The notes under the pieces: generated by a model | What the model saw: only the letters and a program-made list of their open reading frames with translations | The model's database searches: none | What the model was told of the DNA's origin: nothing | Translations under genes and position numbers: made by a program | Origin: Flavobacteriales bacterium | GTDB lineage: Bacteria > Bacteroidota > Bacteroidia > Flavobacteriales_F > PHOS-HE28 | Length of the DNA stretch: 64,000 nucleotides | NCBI GenBank assembly: GCA_016718655.1 | Contig: JADKCV010000002.1 | Location: 186,001 to 250,000, forward strand | Reading direction: 5' to 3' | Part shown: positions 8,381 to 20,678 of the stretch, piece by piece | How positions within the stretch are numbered: position 1 is the stretch's first letter | How the letters are laid out: each line of letters begins with the position of its first letter

Positions 8381-9424
8381 TCAGAAGCTGATACGAACGC
8401 CGACGCTATGTATGCCAGCGAACGGATTGGTGCTCCGATAGCTGTAATCCACTGCGAAGGCGCTCTTCTTCTCCGCTCCGAAAGGAAGATCGACGCTGAT
8501 GCCTGCGGATGGCCCCGTCAGCACTGTGGTACGCTCCGTATCCGAGGTGATACCATCCTCGTACAGGAACCCGCCACGCAGGTGCAACATCTTCCGGAAG
8601 GCATATTCCACACCGATGATCCCCTGATCCTTGGTGAAGGAGTTGGAGATGAACGTACCCGCGAAACTCAGACGATGCATCTCGCTGATGTGCCAATCGT
8701 AGGCCAGTCCGATATTCAACAGCGAGGGCACCTCGAATGCCTGTGACCGTTGCTCCAGCGAGAGTTGATCGCTTCCGTTGATGAGCAGGCCTTGCACGGA
8801 GAGACCGTCACCACTGAACGCCATGGCAGGTCCTACGTTCTTCAGTGCGATGCCGAAGTGAAGGTTCTCCTTCTCACCGGTCACGTACTGGATCCCAGCG
8901 TCGAAGCAGACCCCGGAGGTGCGCACGTTCGCGATGGACTCCGAGATCACACGCAAGAGGATGCCGCCGTGGATACTGGTGGAGAAGCTCTTCGAGTAGG
9001 CCAGTCCGATGTTGGACATGCTGGGACGATAGGTCCCACGCCCACCCTCGGGGTTGTCATAGGTCCTCACGTCGATGTCCCCGAAACTGAGCGTGGTGGC
9101 GCTGATACCCAACACACCGGAGGAGCCCAACTTCTGACCCACCCCGATGCTGTTGATGTTCACCCCACTGCCGGAGAGCCATTGGGTACTGGAGAACATC
9201 AGTTCCGTGCGGTTCACCCGCGACAGACCCGCCACGTTCCCGTACATGGACTCCACCCCGCGGAGCGAGGCGGAATTGGCCATGCCCCAACCTGCGGAAC
9301 GGGACCATGGGTTGATGAGCAATTGCGTCGCACCGGCGGAACCAGCGCGATCGGGGTTACCAGCCATCACCGAGGCGCCGGCCCACAAGGGGAGGACCGC
9401 AAGTATCGCCAGTGTTCGTTTCAT
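8381..9424 (-). CDS. PorV/PorQ-family outer-membrane beta-barrel protein
   Basis: A roughly 347-residue outer-membrane protein of the PorV/PorQ (UPF0164-like) family. It has a signal peptide (MKRTLAILAVLPLWAGASVMA). The mature N-terminus GNPDRAGSAGATQLLINPW is very characteristic of the Bacteroidota family. A 14-stranded-like pattern follows, ending in the aromatic GVRISF. PorV in Porphyromonas shuttles T9SS cargo to the attachment complex, and this paralogue sits directly downstream of a T9SS cargo gene. The start at 9424 gives the best signal peptide; ATGs at 9433 and 9442 are possible. Confidence 0.87.
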   Translation of the reverse strand: MKRTLAILAVLPLWAGASVMAGNPDRAGSAGATQLLINPWSRSAGWGMANSASLRGVESMYGNVAGLSRVNRTELMFSSTQWLSGSGVNINSIGVGQKLGSSGVLGISATTLSFGDIDVRTYDNPEGGRGTYRPSMSNIGLAYSKSFSTSIHGGILLRVISESIANVRTSGVCFDAGIQYVTGEKENLHFGIALKNVGPAMAFSGDGLSVQGLLINGSDQLSLEQRSQAFEVPSLLNIGLAYDWHISEMHRLSFAGTFISNSFTKDQGIIGVEYAFRKMLHLRGGFLYEDGITSDTERTTVLTGPSAGISVDLPFGAEKKSAFAVDYSYRSTNPFAGIHSVGVRISF

Positions 9425-9468
9425 CGTTCGCATCATCTGCAAGCTTCGCTATGGATCCGTCTCGATAC

Positions 9469-12400
9469 TTAGAAGTTCTGCAGGTCCAGCGGCCTGAGCG
9501 CTCCGAACCATTTGATCACTTTCTCACCCACACCGGGCACGTCCACGTGACAGATGTACACACCACCTGCGATCGGGATATTGTTCGCGTTCTTCAAGTC
9601 CCAATCCAGGTACGTCAGGGCGTTGTCCTTCCGGAACTTCCGTACCAACGTGCCTCCGGTGTTGTAGATGGAGACCGTACATGTCTGCGGGAGGTTGATG
9701 AACTTAACCCGGTTGTCCAAGCGGCTCGTCTCGTAGCCGCTGAAGGCGTAATAGGGGTTCGGTACGATACCGATATTGTCCAGGAACTCCTCGGCCACTT
9801 CCTGCACCTCGTTGAGCGTTTCGAAGCCCGCGGTGGAGAATCCGTACAACGGAAGACCACCGTTGCGCTCGGGTCGGATGGAGTCGATGACCCCGGTGTA
9901 GTTCGTGTAAGGCAGGTAGGGCTTGGCCACGTTCAGCACCACGCGTGCATCGGTGCCCAGGAATTCCCGGCCCTCGATGGTGACAACACCTCCCACCCAC
10001 GCGATGGATTCGAAGATGGCCGCACGTTGGGAACCGGAACCACTTGTCAAGCGGGCCATGATGTGTTCCGCCTGGTCGTACATCGGCACCCAGTTGGCAG
10101 CGTTCTGCACGCGGCGCTGGTTCTTGAACACGTAGATCCAGTGCGACCCTCCGAAGACCGGTTCGCCGGAATCGGTGAAGAGTTGGGAACTCGGGTTCCA
10201 CTTCATATCGCGTCCGATACCACCGCCCCAGAAACTGTTCTCACCGTAGGCGATGTTCAACCGTTCACCGGTCTCCAGATCGATCGCGAAGCCTGGGAAC
10301 CAGCCCATACCGGCGGCATTGACCAAGGTGGCTTCGGCCTCATTGCAGCCCGGCGTTCCCGTTTTACGACCTTCCTTATCGATGCTGGCCGCACGGCGCA
10401 GGGAGAGGCGCGGAGCCGCTCCTTCGGACAACACAGTGCTTGCCTCCTGTTCGAGAACCGGTGAACGCGTCCACTTGTTGCGGTCCTTCGTGAACACGAT
10501 CTGTACACTGGGGATCTCGCTGATCAGTGCGTCGCTCATCGACTGGTTCACATCCACAGGCGAACCCGGCTGGAATGGAGCCTGACCGATCAATGGCCAT
10601 GGGGCCCATGTTCCGCCCAGGATCTGCTCGTAGACCTGATCGTCATCCTTGCCCACTCGGTCATTGTAGAGGCTGGGTGGTGCACCTTCTTCCTCGAACG
10701 GAGGAAGCGATCCAGAACGGATCCAGTTCAAGGGTTGTTCGTTCCCATCCACATCCGGGATGCCGAAGAACCACGCCTTGTTCGGGTCATCGAAGGTGAG
10801 CGAACTACCGGCGACCACATCGGTGAACGCGTTCAGCGTACCGGCCTGGTCGCTCTTGTAGGCATACTGGCCCAACGTGACCGAGATGCCGTAGTCCGTG
10901 AACAATTGCTCGTAGTTCACTGCGATGGAGCGGTCGGAATTGATCGAAACGTTCTCGGTGGTGTTCACCAACTTCCAGTATGCGTCGGTCAGATCACCCG
11001 GGGTGATGGAATCCTGGAACCAGACCTCGAAGTTGGCAGCCGGTACTTTCAAGGGGTCCACGACCTTCACATCGATCGGAGCCTTGCCGGACTTGTACTT
11101 CAGCATATCCTTCCGCCAGGGGTAACCGGCCACGATGGCATCCTCGGTCTCCTTGGTGACCTCCAACGGCAGACGACCATTGCCTTGACCTTCGTAACGT
11201 GTCACCGCAAGGCGCTGGTTGAAGTAGGAGTTCAGCACGGTGCCGCCTGACTGAGGAGCTGGCTTGTGCGGTATCGCGGACTTCGAACGTATCGAACCGA
11301 ACGCTGCCTTACGACCGGCCACATAGGGGAAGGGCTGACCCGTACGCTGACCGATGTTGTATGGCTCATAATTGTTGTAGCCGTACGCGACCGCCAGGAA
11401 GTAGTAGGTCTTGAAGTTCACCAATTTGGGATTGCCCAAGGCGAACTTGTCCTCGGTCACGCGCAACGAATGGCGTACACCCTCATCCGCGCCGTTCACC
11501 ATTTCGGTCGGTACCGGTTGGTCGATGACCTCATTGCGGGGATAGTTCACGATCTGGCCGACACCATCCTGCACATCACCCTGGTAGATCAAACGGGCCA
11601 GGTTGATGTCGTTGAGGTCCGCCACGCTCACCTCTGCATCGCGCAACTGGTACACCTTGTACCCTTGGAAGCGGTACCTACGGTCGTACACCTCACCATT
11701 GGGACCTTCGCTCGGGATCACCGGATCCACCTCCTCATAGGTCTCTCCGAAGTTGTTGCTACCCTCCGGATTCTTGATGAAGAGGATCAACTCTTGATCC
11801 AGTTCGGTCACCTCCAGATCGGGTGCATCGGGACCATCGAGGATCTTGAAGCAGTTGTCGAACAGGTTCTGGGCCTTGTCATCCGCCACGCGCAAGGGCC
11901 GAAGGCTTTCACGCGCACCGCCTGATGGGGCTCGCGCCCACACCACACCGACCGTTACGTTGTTGTAGGCACCCGGCAACAGTTTGAACGGGCCGGCACT
12001 CTGCACGAACCGTCGATCGGGCTGAGCGAGTGTCGGGGTCTCTTCGCGCCATGGTGCCTGGGGCACACAATTGGTACCCCAACCGAGCGGATCGCTCTCA
12101 TCCGGGAACATGTAGAACGCCCGGGTATAGGTGGACGCCTCCGTGTAACCGGTACCACCATAGGATTGTTCCCGATTGTTCTTCCAAATGGAACGGAGGT
12201 AATTGTAGAACTGGATCGCGTTGTCCGGATCGGTCAGGTTGGCGTTCGTTGATGAACGGTTGAAGTAGATGAACGCGCGCATACCGAAACGCTCATTGTC
12301 CAGGATCCCATCGCCGTATCCGATACCCAATCCAGCATATGGTATACCTGCGATATCCTGATTTGCGTAGTCCTGGCAGCTCAGACCTGCTTCTGGTCCA

Positions 12401-13546
12401 GGGTTGTCCAAGGTATCAGCATCCTGATAGGGTCCCTCGAAGAAATCCACTCCGATCGCAGGGGGCTGGTTGCCATAACCCACACCGGCATCGGTGGATT
12501 CATCGTTATCATCCCAGTTGTAGGCATAACCCATACCGCGCTCCACATCGCAACCCGTGAAGTCATCATCAGCATTCCCCAGGTCGGGATCCACGAAGTG
12601 CCCGAAGTAGGTGTTGGTCAGTGTTTGCGAACCTTGGTTGATGACCGTGTAGTTGTAGAAGGTCATGTTGTTGATCTCGTCGTTCGAGCTGAAGGCGAAG
12701 GCCTGTGCCCGTACCTCGAGACCGATCGGGAAACCGTTGGTCTCCGTGTGCGCCTCGCCCTTGTCGTTGAAGATCCAGTAGATGTTCTGGTCACCAAAAA
12801 GAGGAACGGGGTCGTTCGAATCCTTGGTCTTACACTCTTCCACCGTGATCTCGAACCCATAATCCGGGTAGTCACCCTCCTCAGGAATATACGCACCATC
12901 TCCATCGTAATCGAAGAACGGTGCCAGGTAAAGGTCCTGACCCGCCTCGATTACCCTCCGCGGGCCAATTGGTGAATGAGGTCGGAACCGAATAGCCGTT
13001 CGGGGAAGGTCTCCGCCAGGCAATCCGGGTCCACTGCCAGTTCTTCCATTGCACATGCGCCTCTGCTTCGGCCCGCGTGGTGGTCCAGAATTTGTCGTAC
13101 GCTGACACACTTCCGGGGTCCACACTGGCATCACCGGTATTGGTCAGGGGACCGGGCCAGAAATCGTTACCGTCCCTGCGGTAAGAGCACCGCAGCGATC
13201 TTCAACTGACCATCCGGCCGAAACCGCCCATCCAAAGCCCACCCGCGAAGATGGCGTCGGCTCGCTGAAGTCATCGGTCTTGGGCACCTCATAGCCGGAG
13301 CGGCCGACCGCCACGCACCTGCCACATGTTACCCCGTTCTCCATGACCGCGCGAACGTTGTTGAACTCCAACTGGGTCGCCTGCGTGGCCGGTGAACAGC
13401 CGGCGGCTTTGGGTGGCGGCCACCGCTGCCTGACCCATGCCCTGCCGGTCAAGGTGGGCCATGGCCACGGGCATTCAGGACCAGACCATGCGCGAGGCTC
13501 AGAGCGAAGGTTCTGGTAAGGAGTGCTCTCGTGGGTTGCCTTTCAT
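9469..13546 (-). CDS. Large T9SS-exported surface protein, frame-disrupted near its N-terminus
   Basis: The intact reading frame covers 9469 to about 12960 (about 1,160 residues). Upstream, homologous-looking protein continues in other frames. One run (DPGSVSAYDKFW) is at about 13120-12960, and further runs such as TQATQLEFNNV and YEVPKTDDFSEP lie at about 13390-13150. A start with signal peptide (hydrophobic ALLTRTFALSLAHGLVL) is at ATG 13546. The N-terminal ATG-like start at 13134 is out of frame with the real protein. The C-terminus (VPNPYYAFSGYE..., then KFINLPQTCTVSIYN and IKWFGALRPLDLQNF) resembles a T9SS/FlgD-like sorting region. The body is of unknown function. It lies between a TonB receptor and a PorV/PorQ-like gene, an arrangement consistent with receptor, surface partner and shuttle. 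At least three frame breaks are needed to join it. Confidence 0.75.
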
Positions 13547-13566
13547 GGTCAACATTTGTGCGTTCA

Positions 13567-16500
13567 TCAGAAATCGAAACTGACACCCAGACGAATGGTC
13601 CGGGGTGCGCCAAAATTGAGGGGGTTATTGATCCGATGTTGTACAGGTCACGGAAGGAATCCGGATCGATCTGGTTGCGGTCCGTCAACTGGGCCAAGTA
13701 TCCGTCGTTGGTAGGCGAACCTGTGAACCGGTAGACGCCGGTGATGTTCTCCGTGTTGAACATGTTGGTCACCAGCAGGTACACGTTCAGGTTAGCCCTC
13801 TTGGCCTTGTCCCCCTCGCCACCGAAGGTAAGGGGATATCGCCGATCCAACTGAACGTCGGTGGTGAACTGCCAAGGAAGACGTGCACCGTTAAGGGTAC
13901 CATCGAGCAGGTAGTTGCTGGCGCCGGTGGCCTCGCTCACCACCTGGCTGCTGCGGCTGTAAGGCGTACCGCTGCCCAGGATGCTCACGATGTTCATACC
14001 CGTACGTTCCAGGATGTTCTTGCCGAACAACACCGGACCGTTGTAGTCCGAACCACCGCCATAGCGGAAATCCAAGGTCAACTGGAACCGGTGGCGCTGA
14101 TCGAAATCCAGCGGGGCGATGTTCCGCAGGTTCGGCTGACCACTGTTCACCAAGCTGAGGCCTGATTCGGGACCCGAACCGGTACCATCAGCGAACTGCA
14201 AGGTGTAGCTGGCGCGCATGGACACGTTACCCGTCCTGCGCAAGTCGAAGGTGCTGGTGAAACCCTTCACCGTACCGAAGTCGAAGTTGTCGTAGGTGCG
14301 GTAGTCACGGGGCCAAGCGTTCACCACGTTGCGGATCTGGATCTGGTCGCGCAGTTCGCGGTAGAAGGCGGAGATCTTCAGCGAAGAGGACTTGCTCAAC
14401 ACCTGCTGGAAGCCCAGTTCGTAGTCGATCGTCTTGGTCGGCTTCAGGGCCGGGTTGTTCAGGATGTCACCCGTGTTCTCGATGTAGGCGTAGTCCACCA
14501 GGTTCAGGCGGCTCTGGCCAGCATTGGGGCGCTGGGTCAGCACATCGTAGTGGGCAAAGAACACGGCCTCATCGGAGATGGGGAACGAGAAGGCCACACG
14601 GGGCATCACGTTCACCACGGGGGTGTAGTCCTGCAACGCGCTCTTGCGCAGGGGCGAGGCCCTGGCAGGTCCGTCCTGCTCACCACCCACGAGGTAAGGA
14701 CGAATCGAACCGGACTCCCGCAGGGAGTTACCATCGGCCAGTTCCACCCCTTGGGCATTGTACCACGTATCGCCATCGCGATAACCCTTGATCACGGTTG
14801 GCTGATCGATGCTGTCCACGTAGACCACGAAATCATCCCCGATGTTCGAGGGACGGTTGGCCAGCTGGGCAGCGATCTCCGAGTTGGGCACTGCGCTTCC
14901 GGCGGTATACGCCTCCCGCACAGATACTTATCCTTCAGCACCACCTGGTTCGCATCGTAGCGGTCCACTCGGACACCCACGTTGAAGATGATATCGTCAA
15001 AAGCGAACTTATCCATCACGTAACCGGCCATGTAGATCGGCTGGAAGGGCGCTTGAGCGCGGGTATAGTTGCCATCCTCGTCCCGCTCATCGAAGAAATC
15101 ATCGAAACTGGCGCGTCCCTTGGTGCGATTGCCCAAGTAATCATAGCCCACAAAGGCGATGGAACTGTTCCCGTTGTTGATCAATTCTTCGGGAGAGAAC
15201 ATGTCCAACGCGAAGGCGGAAGGATCCAAGGCATCCACTTCGATCAGGTCATTGCCATCCGGATCCAACCCCAACGAGGCGCAGGCTGCGATCGAAGAAG
15301 GTCTGGTCACCACCCACGTTGCGGCTGAAGTAATACAAGGGCAAGGTGCTGCGAGGACTGCACAATGTTGGTGGCGCAGTGTCCTGCCACTCACGGATAT
15401 GGAAATTGGCCAGGGACGGGCACGGGTCCAGAGGCCCATGGGCGCCAGGTCATAGCGACGTTGGGTCAGCTGTTCATATTCCACACCCACGGATACGGCA
15501 TGCGAACCGATGTCCGCACTACCCGAGGCCGTGAAACGCACCTGGTCGTTCTGGCGCTTCGTGTATTCCGAACCATCCGGGTTGTCGATGAATCCGATGT
15601 TGTTCCACAAACCGTAGATCGTACGTGGACGGAGTCCGTTCCACAGTACCCCGCGTGCCTGGTCTGCTGGAAATTCTCGTAAAATCCATGTAGCTGGGCT
15701 GGAGAGCCCTCGGGAGCGCCGAACAGGAATTCCACTGGGGTACGTGCCAGGGGCGAGCGCGTTGAAATAGAAGTTGACCGACGCCAGATCGGGGTTCTGC
15801 TCACCGGGGTGAAGGTCACCAACGTATCCGCTCACCGATCTGCGCCACGGCACACGCAGGTCCGCTGAATTCGAACTGAGGAGCACGGAACGTATTGAAC
15901 TTGCCCACATAGCCGTAGTCGAAGAACCGATCACCATGGACCTGATCCTCCACATTCTGAGCGAACTGGCTGTAGTCCAACTGCAAGGTGTAGAAGGCGT
16001 TCTTGATGGTGGCCTTCTTCTCATCCTCTTCCGAACGGTTGGTGAAGCGCTGCGTGAACTTCACGAAAGCCCTCCAGGTAGTGGCTTTGATACGGATGTT
16101 GTTCTCAGCGTTCAACAGCGCGTTGTTGCGGTTGTAATCCTGGCGGTTGCTGTAATCCAACGAGCCACCCACGGTGAAGTTGATGGTCGGGGTGGTGGTG
16201 ATATCGATCTTACCGGAAGCGGTGTAAGCGGTCTGACCAGCGTTCTGGCGGGTCTTGATCGTTTCCAGGTCGGACGGCGCAGGAAATCGCTGGCGTAGGC
16301 CAGTGCGAAGAGCCGTTGTTGTTCGGGGCAAGGCGGGCCGGGTCCTGCAGGAGGTCCTCCCGTACCTCGGCCTCACCCGCAGATCACCGATGTAGAGCGG
16401 GCAACCATCCACCACATTGGTATACTGTCCGCTCAAGAAGAAGCCGATCAGTGGCTTCACCTTATTACCCACGCTGTCCTTCTTGAACAACAGCGGACCG

Positions 16501-17313
16501 GACAGGCTGGCCTCGATCTGGTTGAACGCGAACTTGTCCAAGCCGACGATATCCGTGATGTCCGATCCCACTCTTGTAGCCGGAGGTAAGGTATTCCAGC
16601 CCGCCGAAGAACTGGCGGCTGGGACCACGGGTGGTGATGTTGATCAGACCACCGGTAACGTCACCGTAGTTGGCCGGAACACCACCAGTGATCACCTGCA
16701 CTTCCTCGATGGAGCTCTTGGGCAGCCCGGTACCGGCACCAGCCGGCACCTTCACCCCATCAATGTAATAATAGGTGTTCTCCGAGCGCGATCCACGAAT
16801 GCTGATCCCACCTCCCGTACCCGCGTCGCTGGCACCGGCCACCGTGGTGGCGATGGAGTTGGCTGAACGACCAGGCATCCTTGCGATATCCTCACGCGTT
16901 ACCGTTCCACCCGAAGCACCACCGTCGCGATCGATCAGCGGCACGGTGTACTGCACCACCTCGAACTCCTTCAACTCCACACCGGCGTTCAGTGCGATAT
17001 CCAAGAAGGTGATCTTGTTACTGCTGACCACCACACCGGTCTGCTTGTACGGCTGGTATCCCACATAGCTGACCACCACGTCGTACGTACCGGGATCGAT
17101 CGGTTTGATGAAGTAGTTCCCATCGAAATCGGTGGCACCACCGGACACCTGGGTACCCCGGTTCTCAATGACCACGTTCACGAATGGAAGCGGCTCACTG
17201 GACTTCTTGTCAGTGATCTTGCCCTTGAGACTGCCTGTGCCCACCTGGGCGTGCAGTGCCAACACACTAAGTACGGACAGGGCAACGGAGGAGAATAACC
17301 TTCTCACCATCAA
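13567..17313 (-). CDS. TonB-dependent outer-membrane receptor with carboxypeptidase-like N-terminal domain, multiply frame-disrupted
   Basis: One receptor of about 1,250 residues spread over several frames: 17313-16570, 16560-16370 and 16270-15870, 15840-14930, and 14920-13625. A final segment in another frame ends RLGVSFDF at 13567, a typical aromatic OMP terminus. It has a signal peptide (residues 1-22), a carboxypeptidase regulatory-like domain (about 25-110), and a plug domain with GGGISIRGSRS, DGVKVP and SIEEVQVITGG. A 22-strand-type barrel follows. At least seven frame breaks occur within 3.7 kb, too many and too clean between them for natural decay. Substrate is unknown. It has its own promoter-like sequence upstream and sits 20 bp before the large T9SS gene. 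Confidence 0.8.
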
Positions 17314-17355
17314 CGGTAGGTTTTACGTTCAGCTTTACTGCGCAACGAGGGGGCG

Positions 17356-17385
17356 TAAATATAGGAAGATCCCCGATCGACAAAA
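17356..17385 (-). promoter_or_regulatory. Putative Bacteroidota promoter of the TonB receptor
   Basis: On the minus strand TTTTG is followed after 17 nt by TATATTTA, close to the Bacteroidota -33/-7 consensus (TTTG and TAnnTTTG). It lies 43 nt upstream of the receptor ATG in an AT-rich patch of an otherwise GC-rich region. Confidence 0.45.
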
Positions 17386-17528
17386 TTTTCCTTTTCCCAG
17401 TAACGGCGAACCTTTCCTGCGATCGGCCCGTGCAGGGGTGCCGGACGTTGGGTCGGAAGGTGCATGTTGCCGGTTGCTTGGCGGAAAGGTAGGGCTAACA
17501 ATACATCAACAAATCGACGGTCCGTGCA

Positions 17529-17909
17529 TCATGTTCGTCGTATACAGGTCCGAGCATCGTCATCCTGCGCCGAACAGGCCCTTCGAAGCAACCATCCCGA
17601 TGCTGGCCCACTGCCGCTGCGGTCTGCCCGCTTGGTGTTGCGCTTCATCCGTTTACGGGTCTCCTTGTCCTGGATGGACAAGATGGCGCTTGCTGGTCCT
17701 TTCCTTCTCTTCTTGGCCTTCTTCTCCTCCTTGCGCCTTGCGTGCCAGGGTCTTTTCTCCTGCTTCTTCTGGCTGATGCCTTCCTGGGCGTGGTGGACCA
17801 AGGCGCCAGGCAGCATGAAGACCAGCACCGGGAGAAATTGGACCTCCCCAACGGGTACGCACGGCCGCATTCGGATACCACCCCGACAACCGTTCCGGGC
17901 GCCGGACAC
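17529..17909 (-). CDS. Small putative secreted lysine/arginine-rich protein
   Basis: No known family is recognised. From an internal ATG at 17870 the product would be 113 residues. It has a plausible signal peptide (hydrophobic LPVLVFMLPGALV, then HHAQ) followed by a very basic stretch (KKQEKRPWHARRKEEKK and TRKRMKRNTKR). Third codon positions are mostly G/C, like the neighbours, which supports coding. It is divergent from the Rieske-like lipoprotein gene. The C-terminal 25 residues look less protein-like, so the true end may be affected by the frame errors common in this area. Confidence 0.35.
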   Translation of the reverse strand: MSGARNGCRGGIRMRPCVPVGEVQFLPVLVFMLPGALVHHAQEGISQKKQEKRPWHARRKEEKKAKKRRKGPASAILSIQDKETRKRMKRNTKRADRSGSGPASGWLLRRACSAQDDDARTCIRRT

Positions 17910-17960
17910 TACTTCCTGACGGCACTGTTGCGCCTACCGGAAGACCGATGCGTTCCCGTA

Positions 17961-18382
17961 ATGGTCATGTCCTCTGCCCTGCTCGTCCTCGTTTGTTTGG
18001 CCTTGCTTCCCGGATGTAAACGCGAGGAACGTGGCGGTGTGCCACTGTCCCCGGTGGACATCAGTCTGAACGTGAACAATCCATCCTATGCGGACCCGCT
18101 GTGCCAGGAGGTTGGCTTTACCCATCCGGTGGCTCATTGGGTATCATCGTCTACAGGTCCAGCACGGAGACGTTCGCGGCGTTCGACCGCCACTGTCCAT
18201 ACCAGACCGCCGACCTGTGTCGCGTGTTCGTGGACGAAAGCGAACTCATCGCTCGCGACACACTGTGTTGCGGATCCGCTTTCTTGATCAACGATGGAAG
18301 TGTGGTACAGGGACCGGCCGCGTTGAACCTGCAGCGCTACAACACCACGTTCAATGGCACGACCCTGCGCATCTTCAATTGA
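17961..18382 (+). CDS. Rieske-like lipoprotein (degenerate ligands), frame-disrupted
   Basis: The N-terminal part reads MVMSSALLVLVCLALLPGC, a lipoprotein signal with the lipobox LLPGC, then DISLNVNNPSYADPL. Near 18098-18102 the frame slips by one base. The rest continues as PGGWLYPSGGSLGIIVYR to NTTFNGTTLRIFN, ending at 18382. This matches small Bacteroidota periplasmic proteins annotated as Rieske-domain. The expected cluster ligands are mostly absent: the first motif is HCPYQ rather than CxH, and the second is CCGSAF. Iron-sulfur binding is therefore doubtful. It converges on ahcY with a strong shared terminator. Confidence 0.7.
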
Positions 18383-18462
18383 AAAGCAACGTGAAGCGCT
18401 GACCCGCTAGGTCCTCCTTCCCCTCACGGCTCACGCGTTTGAATGCTGTACACTCGGAATGA

Positions 18463-18498
18463 AGAAGCCCCGGCGTCCTTCGCGGAGCCGGGGCTTCT
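18463..18498. terminator. Strong bidirectional terminator between Rieske-like gene and ahcY
   Basis: A 12-bp perfect stem (AGAAGCCCCGGC / GCCGGGGCTTCT) with a 12-nt loop lies in the gap between two convergent genes. Its first ten bases are identical to those of the hairpin at 23725. Confidence 0.75.
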
Positions 18499-18514
18499 GT
18501 TGTGGTGTTGATCC

Positions 18515-19841
<1,327 letters not shown>

Positions 19842-19899
19842 AGGTCGGCAAATTTAAGCTTTGGTGCTCTATCGCAGCGGGTTTTCTAAGTTCGCAGGC
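19842..19899. promoter_or_regulatory. Divergent promoter region ahcY / GGGP synthase
   Basis: The 58-bp gap between two divergent genes holds TAAATTTG on the minus strand (19856-19849), a perfect TAnnTTTG box 7 nt before the ahcY ATG. On the plus strand TTTG (19860) and TAAGTTCG (19887) occur, with a spacing of 23 nt, longer than consensus. Very short leaders would result. Confidence 0.35.
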
Positions 19900-20640
19900 A
19901 TGGGCGGCGTGTTGGAACAGTTGAAGAAGGCAAAGAGTTCAGGGCAAAAGCTCCTTGCCGTGCTCATCGATCCGGACCTCGGCGAGGATGAAAGGCTCCT
20001 GGAGAGGACGGTCCAGAACGCATGTATGGCCAAGGCCGACCTGATCTTCGTGGGAGGAAGTCTGCTCACCTCCACCCGCTTCGACGAATGTGTGCAGCAG
20101 GTGAGGGAACTTTCGGACCGCCCGGTGGTGCTGTTCCCCGGAAGCCCTACCCAGTTGAGCCAACATGCCGATGCCGTGCTGTTCCTGTCGTTGATCAGCG
20201 GTCGAAATGCGGAACTGCTGATCGGGCATCATGTCACGGCCGCGCCCACTATCAAGGCACTTGGGCTTGAAGCCATCCCCACCGGTTATATGCTGGTCGA
20301 TGGAGGCAGGCCAACGACCGTGAGCTATGTGAGCCAGACGCTGCCCATCCCACATGATAAACCGGGGATAGCTGTGGCCACGGCGTTTGCAGGCGAACTG
20401 CTCGGACTGCGGACCATCTACCTCGACACGGGCAGCGGTGCCTTGCGCACCGTGAGCCCCACCATGATCGCAGCGGTCCGGGGCGCCGTGAACATCCCCG
20501 TGATCGTGGGGGGTGGGGTCCGTGATGCGGCCACAGCCCGCGCATTGTGTGAGGCGGGGGCGGATGTGCTGGTGGTTGGTACCGCCTTCGAACAGGACCC
20601 TGAGCTCATCTTCGCCATGAGCGAGGCGGTGCACGGATAG
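19900..20640 (+). CDS. Geranylgeranylglyceryl / heptaprenylglyceryl phosphate synthase family protein
   Basis: TIM-barrel prenyltransferase of 246 residues from the family that joins a polyprenyl diphosphate to sn-glycerol-1-phosphate, the first ether-lipid step of archaea. Bacteroidota carry their own branch. Visible signatures are LAVLIDPD near the start, DLIFVGGSLLTS, and the phosphate-binding IPVIVGGGVRD and ADVLVVGTAFE loops. The start at 19900 (MGGVLEQLKKAK) is preferred over an ATG 13 codons earlier that would lie in the promoter gap. Its role in bacteria is little known; the substrate is inferred from family only. Confidence 0.88.
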   Translation: MGGVLEQLKKAKSSGQKLLAVLIDPDLGEDERLLERTVQNACMAKADLIFVGGSLLTSTRFDECVQQVRELSDRPVVLFPGSPTQLSQHADAVLFLSLISGRNAELLIGHHVTAAPTIKALGLEAIPTGYMLVDGGRPTTVSYVSQTLPIPHDKPGIAVATAFAGELLGLRTIYLDTGSGALRTVSPTMIAAVRGAVNIPVIVGGGVRDAATARALCEAGADVLVVGTAFEQDPELIFAMSEAVHG

Positions 20641-20678
20641 CGCCTTGCCTACCCTGCTCCTATCTTCACGCGGTTCGC

